The position numbers and the translations under genes are program-made. 64,000 bases of DNA from Actinoallomurus purpureus (lineage in GTDB: Bacteria; Actinomycetota; Actinomycetes; Streptosporangiales; Streptosporangiaceae), in the NCBI RefSeq assembly GCF_024055795.1, contig NZ_JAMXMY010000001.1:1-64000 (forward strand), written 5' to 3'. Positions 35,077 to 43,112 of the stretch are shown one piece after another. Position 1 is the first letter of the stretch. Each line of letters starts with the position of its first letter. The notes beneath the pieces are model-generated. The model did not search any database and was not told the origin of the DNA. It worked only from the letters and a program-made list of their open reading frames with translations.

Positions 35077-36003
35077 TCAGGGTCTCCGCGTCCTGACTTC
35101 GTGAGCGGTGCCCTCGGCGATGGCCTGGAGCTTGTCCGGGTTGGCCACGTTGTGGATGGCGGTGATGCGGCCGTCCGCGTCGAAGTCGAAGGTGACCGTG
35201 GCGATCACGCGGCTCGATCCGCTGAACACGATGCCCGGCCCGCCGTTGATCTCGACGAGTTCGGTGTTCATGTCGGCGGGCTCGACGCCCTGGTAGGTGA
35301 CGGTGCCGATGGCCGCGAACCAGGCGGCCACCGTCTGCGCGCCCACGACCGGACGAAGGGCCTGGCGGACCTTGCCGCCGCCGTCGGTCCACAGGGTGAC
35401 GTCCGGGGACAGCAGTTCCATCAGGGTGTTGATGTCGCCGCCGGTCGCGGCGGCGAAGAAGCGCTCGGTGGCCTCGCGCTGCCGCGACCGGTCCGCGGTG
35501 AAGCGTGGCCGCCGGGCCTGCACGTGCTCACGAGCACGGTGCGCGGCCTGGCGCACCGCGGCCTCGGAACGCTCCACCGCCTCCGCGATCTCGGCGTGGC
35601 TGAAGTCGAAGACCTCCTTCAGTACGAACACCGCGCGCTCGAGCGGGCTCAGCGTCTCCAGCACCACCAGCATCGCCATCGACACCGACTCGGCGTCCGT
35701 GACGGACTCGGCGGCGTCGCCGCCGGTGAGAATGGGCTCCGGAAGCCACGGCCCCACATAGGTCTCCCGCTTGTGCCGGGTCGAGCGCAGCCGTTCCAGC
35801 GCCAGGTTCGACACGATCCGCGTCAGGTACGCCTTGGGGTCGGCCACCTGGGAGCGGTCGGCGGCCGACCACTTGATCCAAGCGTCCTGGACCGCGTCCT
35901 CGGCGTCGGCCGCGGTGCCGAGGAGGCGATAAGCCACCGAGAACAGCAGGTTGCGGTGCTGGTGGAACACCTGCTGATCGGGGTCCGGGGAGGGGTGGGT
36001 CAC
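35077..36003 (-). CDS. ECF41-family RNA polymerase sigma factor
   Basis: 308 aa. Sigma2 (FHQHRNLLFSVAYRLLGTAADAEDAVQDAWIKW) and sigma4 (LSPLERAVFVLKEVFDFSHAEIAEAVE) are followed by a SnoaL-like domain. The ECF41 marks are all there: the linker motif YVGPWLPEP, the internal DGGGKV and the C-terminal NPDKL. In ECF41 factors this extension both activates and inhibits the sigma factor, replacing an anti-sigma protein, and the partner gene is often an oxidoreductase. Here the GTG start overlaps the stop of the FAD oxidoreductase gene (GTGA), giving tight coupling. Confidence 0.95.
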   Translation of the reverse strand: MTHPSPDPDQQVFHQHRNLLFSVAYRLLGTAADAEDAVQDAWIKWSAADRSQVADPKAYLTRIVSNLALERLRSTRHKRETYVGPWLPEPILTGGDAAESVTDAESVSMAMLVVLETLSPLERAVFVLKEVFDFSHAEIAEAVERSEAAVRQAAHRAREHVQARRPRFTADRSRQREATERFFAAATGGDINTLMELLSPDVTLWTDGGGKVRQALRPVVGAQTVAAWFAAIGTVTYQGVEPADMNTELVEINGGPGIVFSGSSRVIATVTFDFDADGRITAIHNVANPDKLQAIAEGTAHEVRTRRP

Positions 36004-37199
36004 CGGGTCCCCCGGATGCGGGTGAAGCGGCCACCGCGGGGCCAGAACGCGCCCGAGGCGGGCATCTTCTTCATACGGCCGTAGGTCGGCCAGGGGGAAG
36101 CGGTCACCGTCTCCTTGTACCAGGCCGCCGTGCGGCCGGTGAGATGAATGCGCCGCGGGCTGTCGTCGGGGTGGGTGAACTGCACGACCGCGTCGCGGCG
36201 GCCCAGGCTCACCGGCGTGTGGTAGTAGCCGAAGCGGAACGGCTTGGGCCGCCTGCCGTTCAGCGCACGGACGATCGACACCGCCGCGTGCACACCGGTC
36301 GGCATGCCGCCCTGGCAGGTGCCGTGCATGACGCCGTAGCCCTGGCGGATCGCGGCCGCGTCGCCCACGGCGTACACCTCCGGGTGCGAGACCGACCGCA
36401 GCGCGGCGTCGGTGACGATGCGGCCACGCTCGTCGACGCTCAGCCCGGCGGCGGCCGCCAGCGGTGACACCCGTGTACCGCTGGTCCACAGGACCGCATC
36501 GGCGGCGATGCTCTCCCCGCCTGCCAACGCGACCGCATCGGGCAGCACCTTCACGACCTCGACCCCGCTGCGCACCTGGACGCCCAGACGGTCGAGAGCG
36601 GACCGCAGATACGCCCTGGCCTTCGGGTTCATGGCCGCACCGGGTTCCTGCCGGCCCAGCAGCACGACATGCAGTTCCGGGTGCCGTTCGGCGATCTCCG
36701 CGGCCGACTCGACGCCGGTCAGCCCGTTGCCGCCGACGACCACCGTTCCGCTGCCGAGCCGCGCCAGGCGGTCGGCCAGCAACGCGGCGTCCTGGGCGCT
36801 GTTCAGGGTGTAGGCGTGGTCCTCGACACCCGGAACCGCCGCCGTGTCGGCCACGCCGCCCAGCCCGTACACCAGCGTGTCGTAGTGCAGGACCCGATCG
36901 TCGTCGATCCGCACGGTCTTCGCGTCAGCGTCCACCGCCGTCACCCAGCCGCGCACGAACCGCGTGCCCGTGCCCTCCAGGAGCTCCGGGATGTTCATCT
37001 CCGCGAGCTGCTGCCCGGTCGCCGTCATGTGCAGCCGCAGCCGCTCCGTGAACCGCTCCTGCGCGTTCACCAGCGTCACCCGCACGTCCTCGCGCCGCCT
37101 GACCCGACTCGCGAGCTGGATGGCCGCGGCCATGCCCGCGTAACCCGCTCCCAGGATCAGAACGTGGTGGGTGGTCGCCGTGCCGGCCTGTGCGCTCAT
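36000..37199 (-). CDS. FAD-dependent NAD(P)H oxidoreductase (NDH-2-like)
   Basis: 399 aa pyridine-nucleotide-disulfide-type oxidoreductase without the redox Cys pair. FAD site: VLILGAGYAGMAAAIQLA; NAD(P) site: GTVVVGGNGLTGVESAAEIAE; second FAD site: HPEVYAVGDAAAI. The shape fits NADH:quinone-type or AIF-like oxidoreductases. RBS GAAAGG upstream of the ATG. It forms a two-gene operon with the ECF41 sigma factor and is the expected partner (the COE oxidoreductase class) and probable target. Confidence 0.92.
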   Translation of the reverse strand: MSAQAGTATTHHVLILGAGYAGMAAAIQLASRVRRREDVRVTLVNAQERFTERLRLHMTATGQQLAEMNIPELLEGTGTRFVRGWVTAVDADAKTVRIDDDRVLHYDTLVYGLGGVADTAAVPGVEDHAYTLNSAQDAALLADRLARLGSGTVVVGGNGLTGVESAAEIAERHPELHVVLLGRQEPGAAMNPKARAYLRSALDRLGVQVRSGVEVVKVLPDAVALAGGESIAADAVLWTSGTRVSPLAAAAGLSVDERGRIVTDAALRSVSHPEVYAVGDAAAIRQGYGVMHGTCQGGMPTGVHAAVSIVRALNGRRPKPFRFGYYHTPVSLGRRDAVVQFTHPDDSPRRIHLTGRTAAWYKETVTASPWPTYGRMKKMPASGAFWPRGGRFTRIRGTR

Positions 37200-37305
37200 C
37201 GTTCGGCCTTTCTTCGCTTGCCGCTGACGACCACCAGATGCAAGCTGTCCGCCCGTACGTGACATGCGGCCGATGTGATGCACGCCACAGCCAAGGCCGG
37301 TCGAC

Positions 37306-37764
37306 CTACATCGGAACCGGCGGGGGGTCGGTCGCGACGCGGGCCCACACCCACTTGCCGGGGGAGCGGCCGGTCCTCGGGTCGACGGGGTCGGGCCGGT
37401 ACCCCCACTCCTGGGCGAGGGCGTCGATGATGTGCAGCCCCCGGCCGCCGTTCTCATCGAACCCGTCCTCGGACAGGTCGAGGTCGTCCAGGGTCGACTC
37501 GACGTCGCGCGTCGGTGCGGGCCGCCCGGGGCTCGAGTCCCAGACCGCGACGTAGACCGCGCCGTCCTCCCAGCGGCAGAGAAAACGGATGACCCGGCCG
37601 GGGGTGGCCTTCATTGCGTTCGTCACCATTTCAGTGGCCACCAGAGTGGCGTCATATGAAATGTGTGAGTATCCCCATTTTTTGAGGCGTCGCTCCATCA
37701 GCGTACGCGTGAAGCCGGGGGCTGCCGCAGATGCGGGCATGCATATCCGGATATCTTCGGTCAT
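37306..37764 (-). CDS. RsbW-like ATP-binding protein (HATPase_c_2)
   Basis: 152 aa GHKL ATPase. N box: TLVATEMVTNAMKAT; G1: AVWDSSPGRPAPT; G2: ENGGRGLHIIDALAQEWGY; end: GKWVWARV. Divergent from the XRE-DUF5753 gene with 110 bases between starts. Together with the DUF397 gene this is the intact form of the module whose decayed copies are at 19.6-23.3 kb. Members are thought to affect developmental sigma-factor networks; the partner is unknown. Confidence 0.9.
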   Translation of the reverse strand: MTEDIRICMPASAAAPGFTRTLMERRLKKWGYSHISYDATLVATEMVTNAMKATPGRVIRFLCRWEDGAVYVAVWDSSPGRPAPTRDVESTLDDLDLSEDGFDENGGRGLHIIDALAQEWGYRPDPVDPRTGRSPGKWVWARVATDPPPVPM

Positions 37765-37874
37765 GGCCGCCGCCGTTTCCTTGATCTTGCTGTGATTCTA
37801 AATTCTTCTGCTAAGAATGGCTCTTTCGGCCTACAGTCGGGCGTGTCCGGAACGATCGAAAACAAGGGGGCGTC

Positions 37875-38690
37875 ATGCCGATCGTGCGAGCACCACTGGA
37901 CCCGAAACTCTCCCTCTGGCATTTCCTCGCGTACGAGCTGCGCTATGAACGCGAACGGCACGGGCTCTCGTTGACCCAGATGGGGAAGGTCATCAGCGCG
38001 GCGCGGTCGACTGTTTCCAACATCGAGGCGGGCCGCCGCAAGATCGACGACGACCAGGCGAAGAGCATCGACACCGCGTGGGGGACCGGCCGCCTGTTCG
38101 AGCTGCTCCTCTGGTACGCCCAGACCTCCCACGGCCCCGACTGGGGGCGCACGTACGTTCGGTACGAGGCGACGGCGGGGACGATCAAGATCTACCACGG
38201 CCAGGCGATCCCCGGAGTCCTGCAGACCGACGACTACACGCGCGCTCTCCTGCAGGTGGGAAGCGCCACGGACATCGATGCGGAGCTCGCCGAACGAGTG
38301 TCCAGGAGACGCGCGATTCTGGACCGTCCGGATCCGCCGTTCATCTGGGTCCTGATGGACGAGAGCGTCCTCGCGTGCCCCGTCGGGGGCGTCGAAGTCA
38401 TGCGGGAGCAGCTTCGTCACCTACGAGAACTGGCCGACCGCCCTCACCTGATCATTCGCATCATCCCCACGTCGGCGGGGGCTCACCTCGGCTTGGACGG
38501 ATCATTCCAGGTGCTCAGTCTCGATGTGCGGGACGTCGCCTATTCGGGGGCCCAGAACGGTGGCCGTCTGATCGAAGACACGGGCGAGGTCAAGCGGTTG
38601 GGCGTAAAATTCGATCGAATCGGCGCAAAAGCCGCATCCGAGGACGCCTCGCGTCTCCTCATCGAGCAACACCTGGAGAGATACACATGA
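37875..38690 (+). CDS. XRE-family regulator with DUF5753 domain (WhiJ-like)
   Basis: 271 aa. Helix-turn-helix at about residues 18-75 (LAYELRYERERHGLSLTQMGKVISAARSTVSNIEAGRR), then the DUF5753 domain: IKIYHGQAIPGVLQTDDYTRALL, SRRRAILDRPDPPFIWVLMDESVL, EVMREQLRHLRELADRPHL, IRIIPTSAGAHLGLDGSFQVL. It overlaps the DUF397 gene by ATGA. Such XRE/DUF397 pairs (WhiJ, BldB-related clusters) act as repressor and antagonist in Streptomyces development. Confidence 0.93.
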   Translation: MPIVRAPLDPKLSLWHFLAYELRYERERHGLSLTQMGKVISAARSTVSNIEAGRRKIDDDQAKSIDTAWGTGRLFELLLWYAQTSHGPDWGRTYVRYEATAGTIKIYHGQAIPGVLQTDDYTRALLQVGSATDIDAELAERVSRRRAILDRPDPPFIWVLMDESVLACPVGGVEVMREQLRHLRELADRPHLIIRIIPTSAGAHLGLDGSFQVLSLDVRDVAYSGAQNGGRLIEDTGEVKRLGVKFDRIGAKAASEDASRLLIEQHLERYT

Positions 38691-38803
38691 TCGCCGATTG
38701 GCGGAAGAGCTCCCGTAGCGGTGGCGTGGACGACAAGTACTGCGTCGAAGTCGCCCAGGTGACGTCGTCGGACGACGTCGCCGGTCGGGGAGAGAAGACG
38801 TGA
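38687..38803 (+). CDS. DUF397 small protein
   Basis: 38 aa: MIADWRKSSRSGGVDDKYCV and a short tail. The WRKSSRSGG...CVEVA pattern is diagnostic for DUF397. The C-terminal part is shorter than usual (about 60 aa), so it may be slightly truncated. Translationally coupled to the XRE regulator by a 4-base overlap; expected to antagonise it. Confidence 0.85.
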   Translation: MIADWRKSSRSGGVDDKYCVEVAQVTSSDDVAGRGEKT

Positions 38804-38921
38804 GGGCCCGCCGGCGGTAGCCGATGAGCCCTCGTGGCAAGGAAGGCGAGGGAACTAGTTTCATCCGAGGTGAGAAGGAAGCTCCCTCATGGCCTCGCCG
38901 TACCGGGACGGTAGTCGACCG

Positions 38922-41099
38922 CTACTCGGGGATCAACTCGTTAAGCCGGTCGAGGGCGTACACCTCGGACCCGGCAGGCAGGCCCTCCGGCCGTTCGAGT
39001 CCGATGAACGCCACCGGGCCGTCCAACTCCATGCCCGCCTCGTACGGCGTCGTCGCGCCGGCCTTTGCCGCGAGCAGGTCCACGAGGTACGACATCGGCA
39101 GGTAGCGGCGCTCCAGGACGCCGCGGGCCAGGAGCGTGGTCGAGACCCGGTTGGTCTCCACCCGGTTCGCCCAGTCCGTGCCGCGCAGGTACAGATGCAT
39201 CCAGTGCGCCGACCAGCGGCCGTCGTCGTCCCGCGCGAAGACCGCCGGCAGCGCGACCCGGCCGGAGCCGCGCAGGTCGGACTTCATGCGCACCGTACGC
39301 GGCTCGAATGGCCGGCCCGCCTGGTCGGGGCCGCGCAGCATGAACCCGAAGAACGACTCGGCGACCTTCCCGAAGCCCTCGCCCGAGTAGACGTGCACCT
39401 GCGGTAGCACGTACCTGGCCCGAACCCGGCCGAGGTCGAGGTCGATGAACTCCGACGCGCCAGTCTCGGCATCGGTGATGTCGCCCGAGTGCACCCCGCC
39501 GTACGCCTGCAGGTTCGTCCACGACACGTGACCGGTGGGGACGAACTCGTCGTCGAGCAGCAGGACGGACAGGTCGAAGTCGGTCGACTCGTGGGCCTGC
39601 CGCCAGTACACGAAGAATCGCAGCGCCTCGCCGTCGACCGGCACGACCGACCCGCGCGGCACCACGCCGAAGCCGTTCGGCGCGGTCCTGCCGGTCAAGG
39701 GCACGGTCAGGTCCAGCACGGCGGGGTCGACCACGACCCGGTCCCATGACGGCAGGCGGCGGGCCAGTTCCGCGTCGAGGATCTCGGTGAGGCGACGTAC
39801 GACAGGCTCGGCCAGCGGCGGCCGGTCGTCCACGCGCGCCCACGCCCGGGCCTCGCGGTTGACGAAGATCCGCCAGGCGTCCGGCGTGGTCCGGTCGGCC
39901 AGGTGCTCGCGTACTCCCAGGATCACCCGTCCCGACACCCGGCCGATCACCTCACGCGCGGCGCCGAGCGTCCGGTCGACCTCGTCCGGCGTCGCGGCCC
40001 GCAGGACCCGGTCCAGCGACCGGAAGAGCATGCCCGGCGCCGTGGCCAGCAGGGAGACCGCGTCGCTCACCTGCCCGCCGGAGAACGCCAGCTCAACGCG
40101 GGCGGCGAGCGACCGTACGGTCTTGTCGCCATGGGCGACGGCGAAGACGTCGAGTGCGTGCGGCAGGTGCGGGTACTCGTGCGGATGCAGCCGTTCGCCC
40201 AGGCGCTTCCACATCTCCCGATGCCGGGCGGCGTCGGCCGCCTTGGCCGGGGCGTCACATACGACCGCGTCCAGTGCGGTCAGGAGCGTGCGGCGCCGCG
40301 CACGCGGGAACGACCGGAACCGGGTGGGCGTGGTCAGCGAGACGTCGCCGTCGGACAGCGCGCACGCCAGCCGCAGCACATCGGTGACCGTGTCGACCAG
40401 CAGCAGCCTGTCCGCGAGCAACCGCGCCCGGTTGATCACCGCGCGGTTCTCCCTGCTCGGGATCGTCGCCGGCTGCTCGCCGTCCACGCACTCGGTGGCC
40501 AGCTCGCCGAGCAGGGCCAGGTCGGCGTCGCCCAGGGGAGCCGGGCTGCCCGCCAGCGAGAGATAAAGGTGCCGGATCTCCTCGGAGAGCGGTCGGCCCA
40601 GATGGATGACGGTGAGCCGGTCCTTCACCGAGGGGATCAGCTCGTCGTGCGCGGCGAGCAGTTCGGCGTACGTGTGCTGGTACCGGCCGTACGACGGCAG
40701 GGCCAGCAGGTTCACCTGACCGGTGCTCAGTACGGCTCGGAGCACGGCGTCGCCGTGCGCTTCGTCGCCGGGGCCGCCGCTGCGGACGATCGCCTCGCGC
40801 AGGCACCGGACCCAGAACTCGACCGTGTCCGGCACGTTGGCCGGGAAGTCGCGGAAGTAGACGTTGTGCTGGAGATGGTCCCCGACGATCTCCCGTACCG
40901 CGGCCAGGACCCGCACACCCGTGTCCATGACGACGCCGGCGTCCAGGCGCGACAGGTGGTCCAGCAGTTCCCCTGACGCCTTGAACCCGGCATTGAGCAG
41001 CGCCGCGTCAAGCTGGCGGGCCACCGCGCGGCCGTCGCCTTCAGGCGCGGCCGTCTCCGGCACCCGCAGCGTCTTTTGGATGATCCGTATATCGAGCAT
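38922..41099 (-). CDS. TerD-domain protein of the MXAN_6230/SCO0854-like family, apparently without RING cysteines
   Basis: 725 aa. The N-terminus (LRVPETAAPEGDGRAVARQL, GFKASGELLDHLSRLD) and middle (LALPSYGRYQHTYAELLAAHDEL, IHLGRPLSEEIRHLYLSLAG) resemble the MXAN_6230/SCO0854 family. A TerD-like beta-sandwich lies near residues 490-590, with GEALRFFVYWRQAHESTDFD, LSVLLLDDEFV, VSWTNLQAYGG, VHSGDITDAETGASEFIDLD. Family relatives carry a RING-type C-x2-C zinc finger after the first 100 residues; here the corresponding stretch (SGGPGDEAHGDAVL) has no Cys pairs. Ter-type proteins are tied to stress and phage-related membrane complexes. ATG at 41099 with GGAAG upstream; alone on its strand. Confidence 0.7.
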   Translation of the reverse strand: MLDIRIIQKTLRVPETAAPEGDGRAVARQLDAALLNAGFKASGELLDHLSRLDAGVVMDTGVRVLAAVREIVGDHLQHNVYFRDFPANVPDTVEFWVRCLREAIVRSGGPGDEAHGDAVLRAVLSTGQVNLLALPSYGRYQHTYAELLAAHDELIPSVKDRLTVIHLGRPLSEEIRHLYLSLAGSPAPLGDADLALLGELATECVDGEQPATIPSRENRAVINRARLLADRLLLVDTVTDVLRLACALSDGDVSLTTPTRFRSFPRARRRTLLTALDAVVCDAPAKAADAARHREMWKRLGERLHPHEYPHLPHALDVFAVAHGDKTVRSLAARVELAFSGGQVSDAVSLLATAPGMLFRSLDRVLRAATPDEVDRTLGAAREVIGRVSGRVILGVREHLADRTTPDAWRIFVNREARAWARVDDRPPLAEPVVRRLTEILDAELARRLPSWDRVVVDPAVLDLTVPLTGRTAPNGFGVVPRGSVVPVDGEALRFFVYWRQAHESTDFDLSVLLLDDEFVPTGHVSWTNLQAYGGVHSGDITDAETGASEFIDLDLGRVRARYVLPQVHVYSGEGFGKVAESFFGFMLRGPDQAGRPFEPRTVRMKSDLRGSGRVALPAVFARDDDGRWSAHWMHLYLRGTDWANRVETNRVSTTLLARGVLERRYLPMSYLVDLLAAKAGATTPYEAGMELDGPVAFIGLERPEGLPAGSEVYALDRLNELIPE

Positions 41100-41335
41100 G
41101 ATTCTTCCGCGGTCGGGAGTATGCGGCGGTGCACAGCATGACAGCTCCGACATACGGGGGCGTAAGGGTTAATCTCGCCCGCCTCGCGGAGGACGTCGGA
41201 CCCGGTCCGTCTGGGCAGCCGGCTCGGTGAATACCGGGGTCGGATGGCAGTCTGCGGCGTTGGACCTTTTTGTGCCTCCGGTCGCCGAGCCTTCTGCGGA
41301 CGCCTGCCGGTCTATGTGGGAGAGAGGGAATAGCG

Positions 41336-41355
41336 GCGTAGCATAGATGTTACGC
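41336..41355. promoter_or_regulatory. Candidate autoregulatory operator
   Basis: Inverted repeat GCGTAGCA-taga-TGTTACGC (seven of eight arm positions pair), 22 bases before the ATG of the XRE antitoxin-like gene. It also overlaps the rival ATG at 41347, which argues for the downstream start. Confidence 0.5.
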
Positions 41356-41376
41356 TACTGTGTGGAGGTGACGGCG

Positions 41377-41793
41377 ATGGCTGGGCTGTTCTGGGAAGAT
41401 CTCGCGGCCGACCTGGAGGATCCAGCGTTCCTGCGGGAGTATGTCCGTGAGTCGATCCGCATCGCCACGGTGGACGCTCTCATGAACGCGCTGGACGACG
41501 CGCGTCTGGCCGAAGGGTTGTCGAAGGTCGAGTTGGCCAGAGCGATCGGTGCGGACCCCGCAGCGGTTCGCCGTCTGTTCGCGGCCGGCAACGCGAACCC
41601 CAATCCGACCCTGGGCACGCTCGTCGATGTGGCGGCCGCCCTCGGCATGCGCATCACGCTCGAACCTCTACCGGCCGGTGAGAGGGAAATGGTCACCGAG
41701 CCGCTGAGGACCGGCAGAGTCGCCAGGAGCGTGATCGATAAGCTGTCTGCACTACGTCGGTCCACCCGGCGGCAATCGGCGCAGCCCGCCTAA
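41377..41793 (+). CDS. XRE/HigA-type antitoxin-like protein (orphan)
   Basis: 138 aa. An N-terminal LFWEDLAADLEDPAFLREYVRES is the usual toxin-contact stretch of addiction-module antidotes; a helix-turn-helix follows (GLSKVELARAIGADPAAVRRLFAAGNANPNPTLGTLVDVAAALG). GGAGGTG precedes the ATG at 41377. No intact toxin gene is next to it. A Gp49/HigB-like toxin fragment lies 2.6 kb away on the other strand at 44.4-44.6 kb, beyond the IS remnants. The operator-like palindrome upstream fits autorepression. Confidence 0.75.
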   Translation: MAGLFWEDLAADLEDPAFLREYVRESIRIATVDALMNALDDARLAEGLSKVELARAIGADPAAVRRLFAAGNANPNPTLGTLVDVAAALGMRITLEPLPAGEREMVTEPLRTGRVARSVIDKLSALRRSTRRQSAQPA

Positions 41794-41904
41794 CTGGTGG
41801 AGTCGCCAAGGGAGCGCGGATTGCGCTTCAACCGGCTTCTAGCGAGGAATCCTGGTCCTTCAGGACTCCGTTGGGAAATGTGTATAGGGGGCATGTTGGT
41901 CGAA

Positions 41905-42835
41905 TCATGCGGCCGGGTCGAGGTTGGCCAGGTGGGAGGTTCTGGTCTTGCCGAGCGGGGTTTCGGTGAGCCATGCGTCGAATCTGATGATGTTGATCGC
42001 GGTGGCGGCCAGAACGTGGCCGAGGTGGGTCTTGGGCAGTCCGATGTAGCGGGTGTGGCGGATTGCGGTGCGGCGAACCGCCTGGGAGATGGTGCCTTCC
42101 ACCCCCGCCCGGATGTGATAGCGCTGCTGCCACTCATCGGTCAGCTGCTCCTGCCGTCGGGTGTCGAGGGCTTGTTGCTGGTCGCGTGGCAGCAAGGTCA
42201 GGCTACGGCCCCATTTGCCGTTGTCGGCGTTGGTGCAGTGGGATCGCAGGGGACACTGCCGACAGTCCTGCGCGGCGAAATGCACCCGGCCGATCGGGGT
42301 TCCGCTGCTTTTGTGCTGGTCGGACCAGCTGACGCTGGCCACGCCCTGGGGGCAGGTGACCGTGCGGGTCTGCCAGTCGATGGCGAAGGCGCTTTGGGCG
42401 AAGTGATCCTCGCCGTGCTGTTGGTGGCAGGTATCAAGCCCCGCCGGGCCCAGCAACTCGATGCCGTGTTCGGTGCGGGCGGTGACGATGTGCGCGGCGG
42501 TGACGTAGCCGGCGTCCACGGCGTGTTCACCAGGGGTCAGCTCTCGTTCGGCCAGGGCCTGATGGATCTCCTGGGTCATCTCGGTGTCGGTGACCGTGGC
42601 GTCGGTGGTCGCGACGTGGGTGATCACATGAGGCGAGCCCGCCTCACAGGTCTCGCTCAGGTGGATCTTGTAGCCTGTCCAGCCGGCCCCGCGTTTGACT
42701 CCGTAACGTGCATCAGGATCATAGGGCGAGGCTAGGCGGTCTCTACCTGGCGGGAGGTCTTTGCCCTCCCGCCAGCGCACCCCCTGTCTGTCGCGGTGGT
42801 ACTGCTGGCCCCAGGCCTCGTGCAGGACGTTTCTG
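41905..42835 (-). pseudogene. IS1182-family transposase, C-terminal part
   Basis: About 310 residues from HEAWGQQYHRDRQGVRWREG onwards: SPYDPDARYGVKRGAGWTGYKIHLSETC, HVITHVATTDATVTDTEM, LADERELTPGEHAVDAGYV-like D...D...E region, RHHIRAGVEGTISQAVRRTAIRH-like E motif and the end TAINIIRFDAWL. The N-terminal ~190 residues are missing, cut at the IS200/IS605 tnpA remnant near 42830. So the element cannot move itself. Confidence 0.85.
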
Positions 42836-43075
42836 CTGGTCGATGTACTCCTTGATGATCGATAGTGGGGCGCCGCCGCAGGAGGCGGCGAAATAGGACG
42901 GGGACCAGAAGTGATCGCCCCACAGGTACTTGCGGATGTGGGCGGGGAACTCCTGGCGGAGGCGGCGGGCGGAGACGCCCTTCAGCGAGTTGACCAGGTT
43001 GGACAGGGCGACCTTGGGCGGGTAGTGCACGAGCAGGTGGACATGGTCGGTCTCGCCGTTGAATCCGGGAGTTCG
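42830..43075 (-). pseudogene. IS200/IS605 TnpA remnant
   Basis: The phrase FNGETDHVHLLVHYPPKVAL holds the HUH metal site (HVHLLVH); the catalytic Tyr lies in SIIKEYIDQQKRP. The first ~60 residues are absent: the frame breaks just before FNGETDH and the region is taken over by the start of the divergent TnpB gene. It cannot be an active Y1 transposase unless supplied in trans. Confidence 0.85.
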
Positions 43076-43112
43076 ACGCCGATGTCGGTACGCAGTTATA
43101 GAGTCGCTGACT

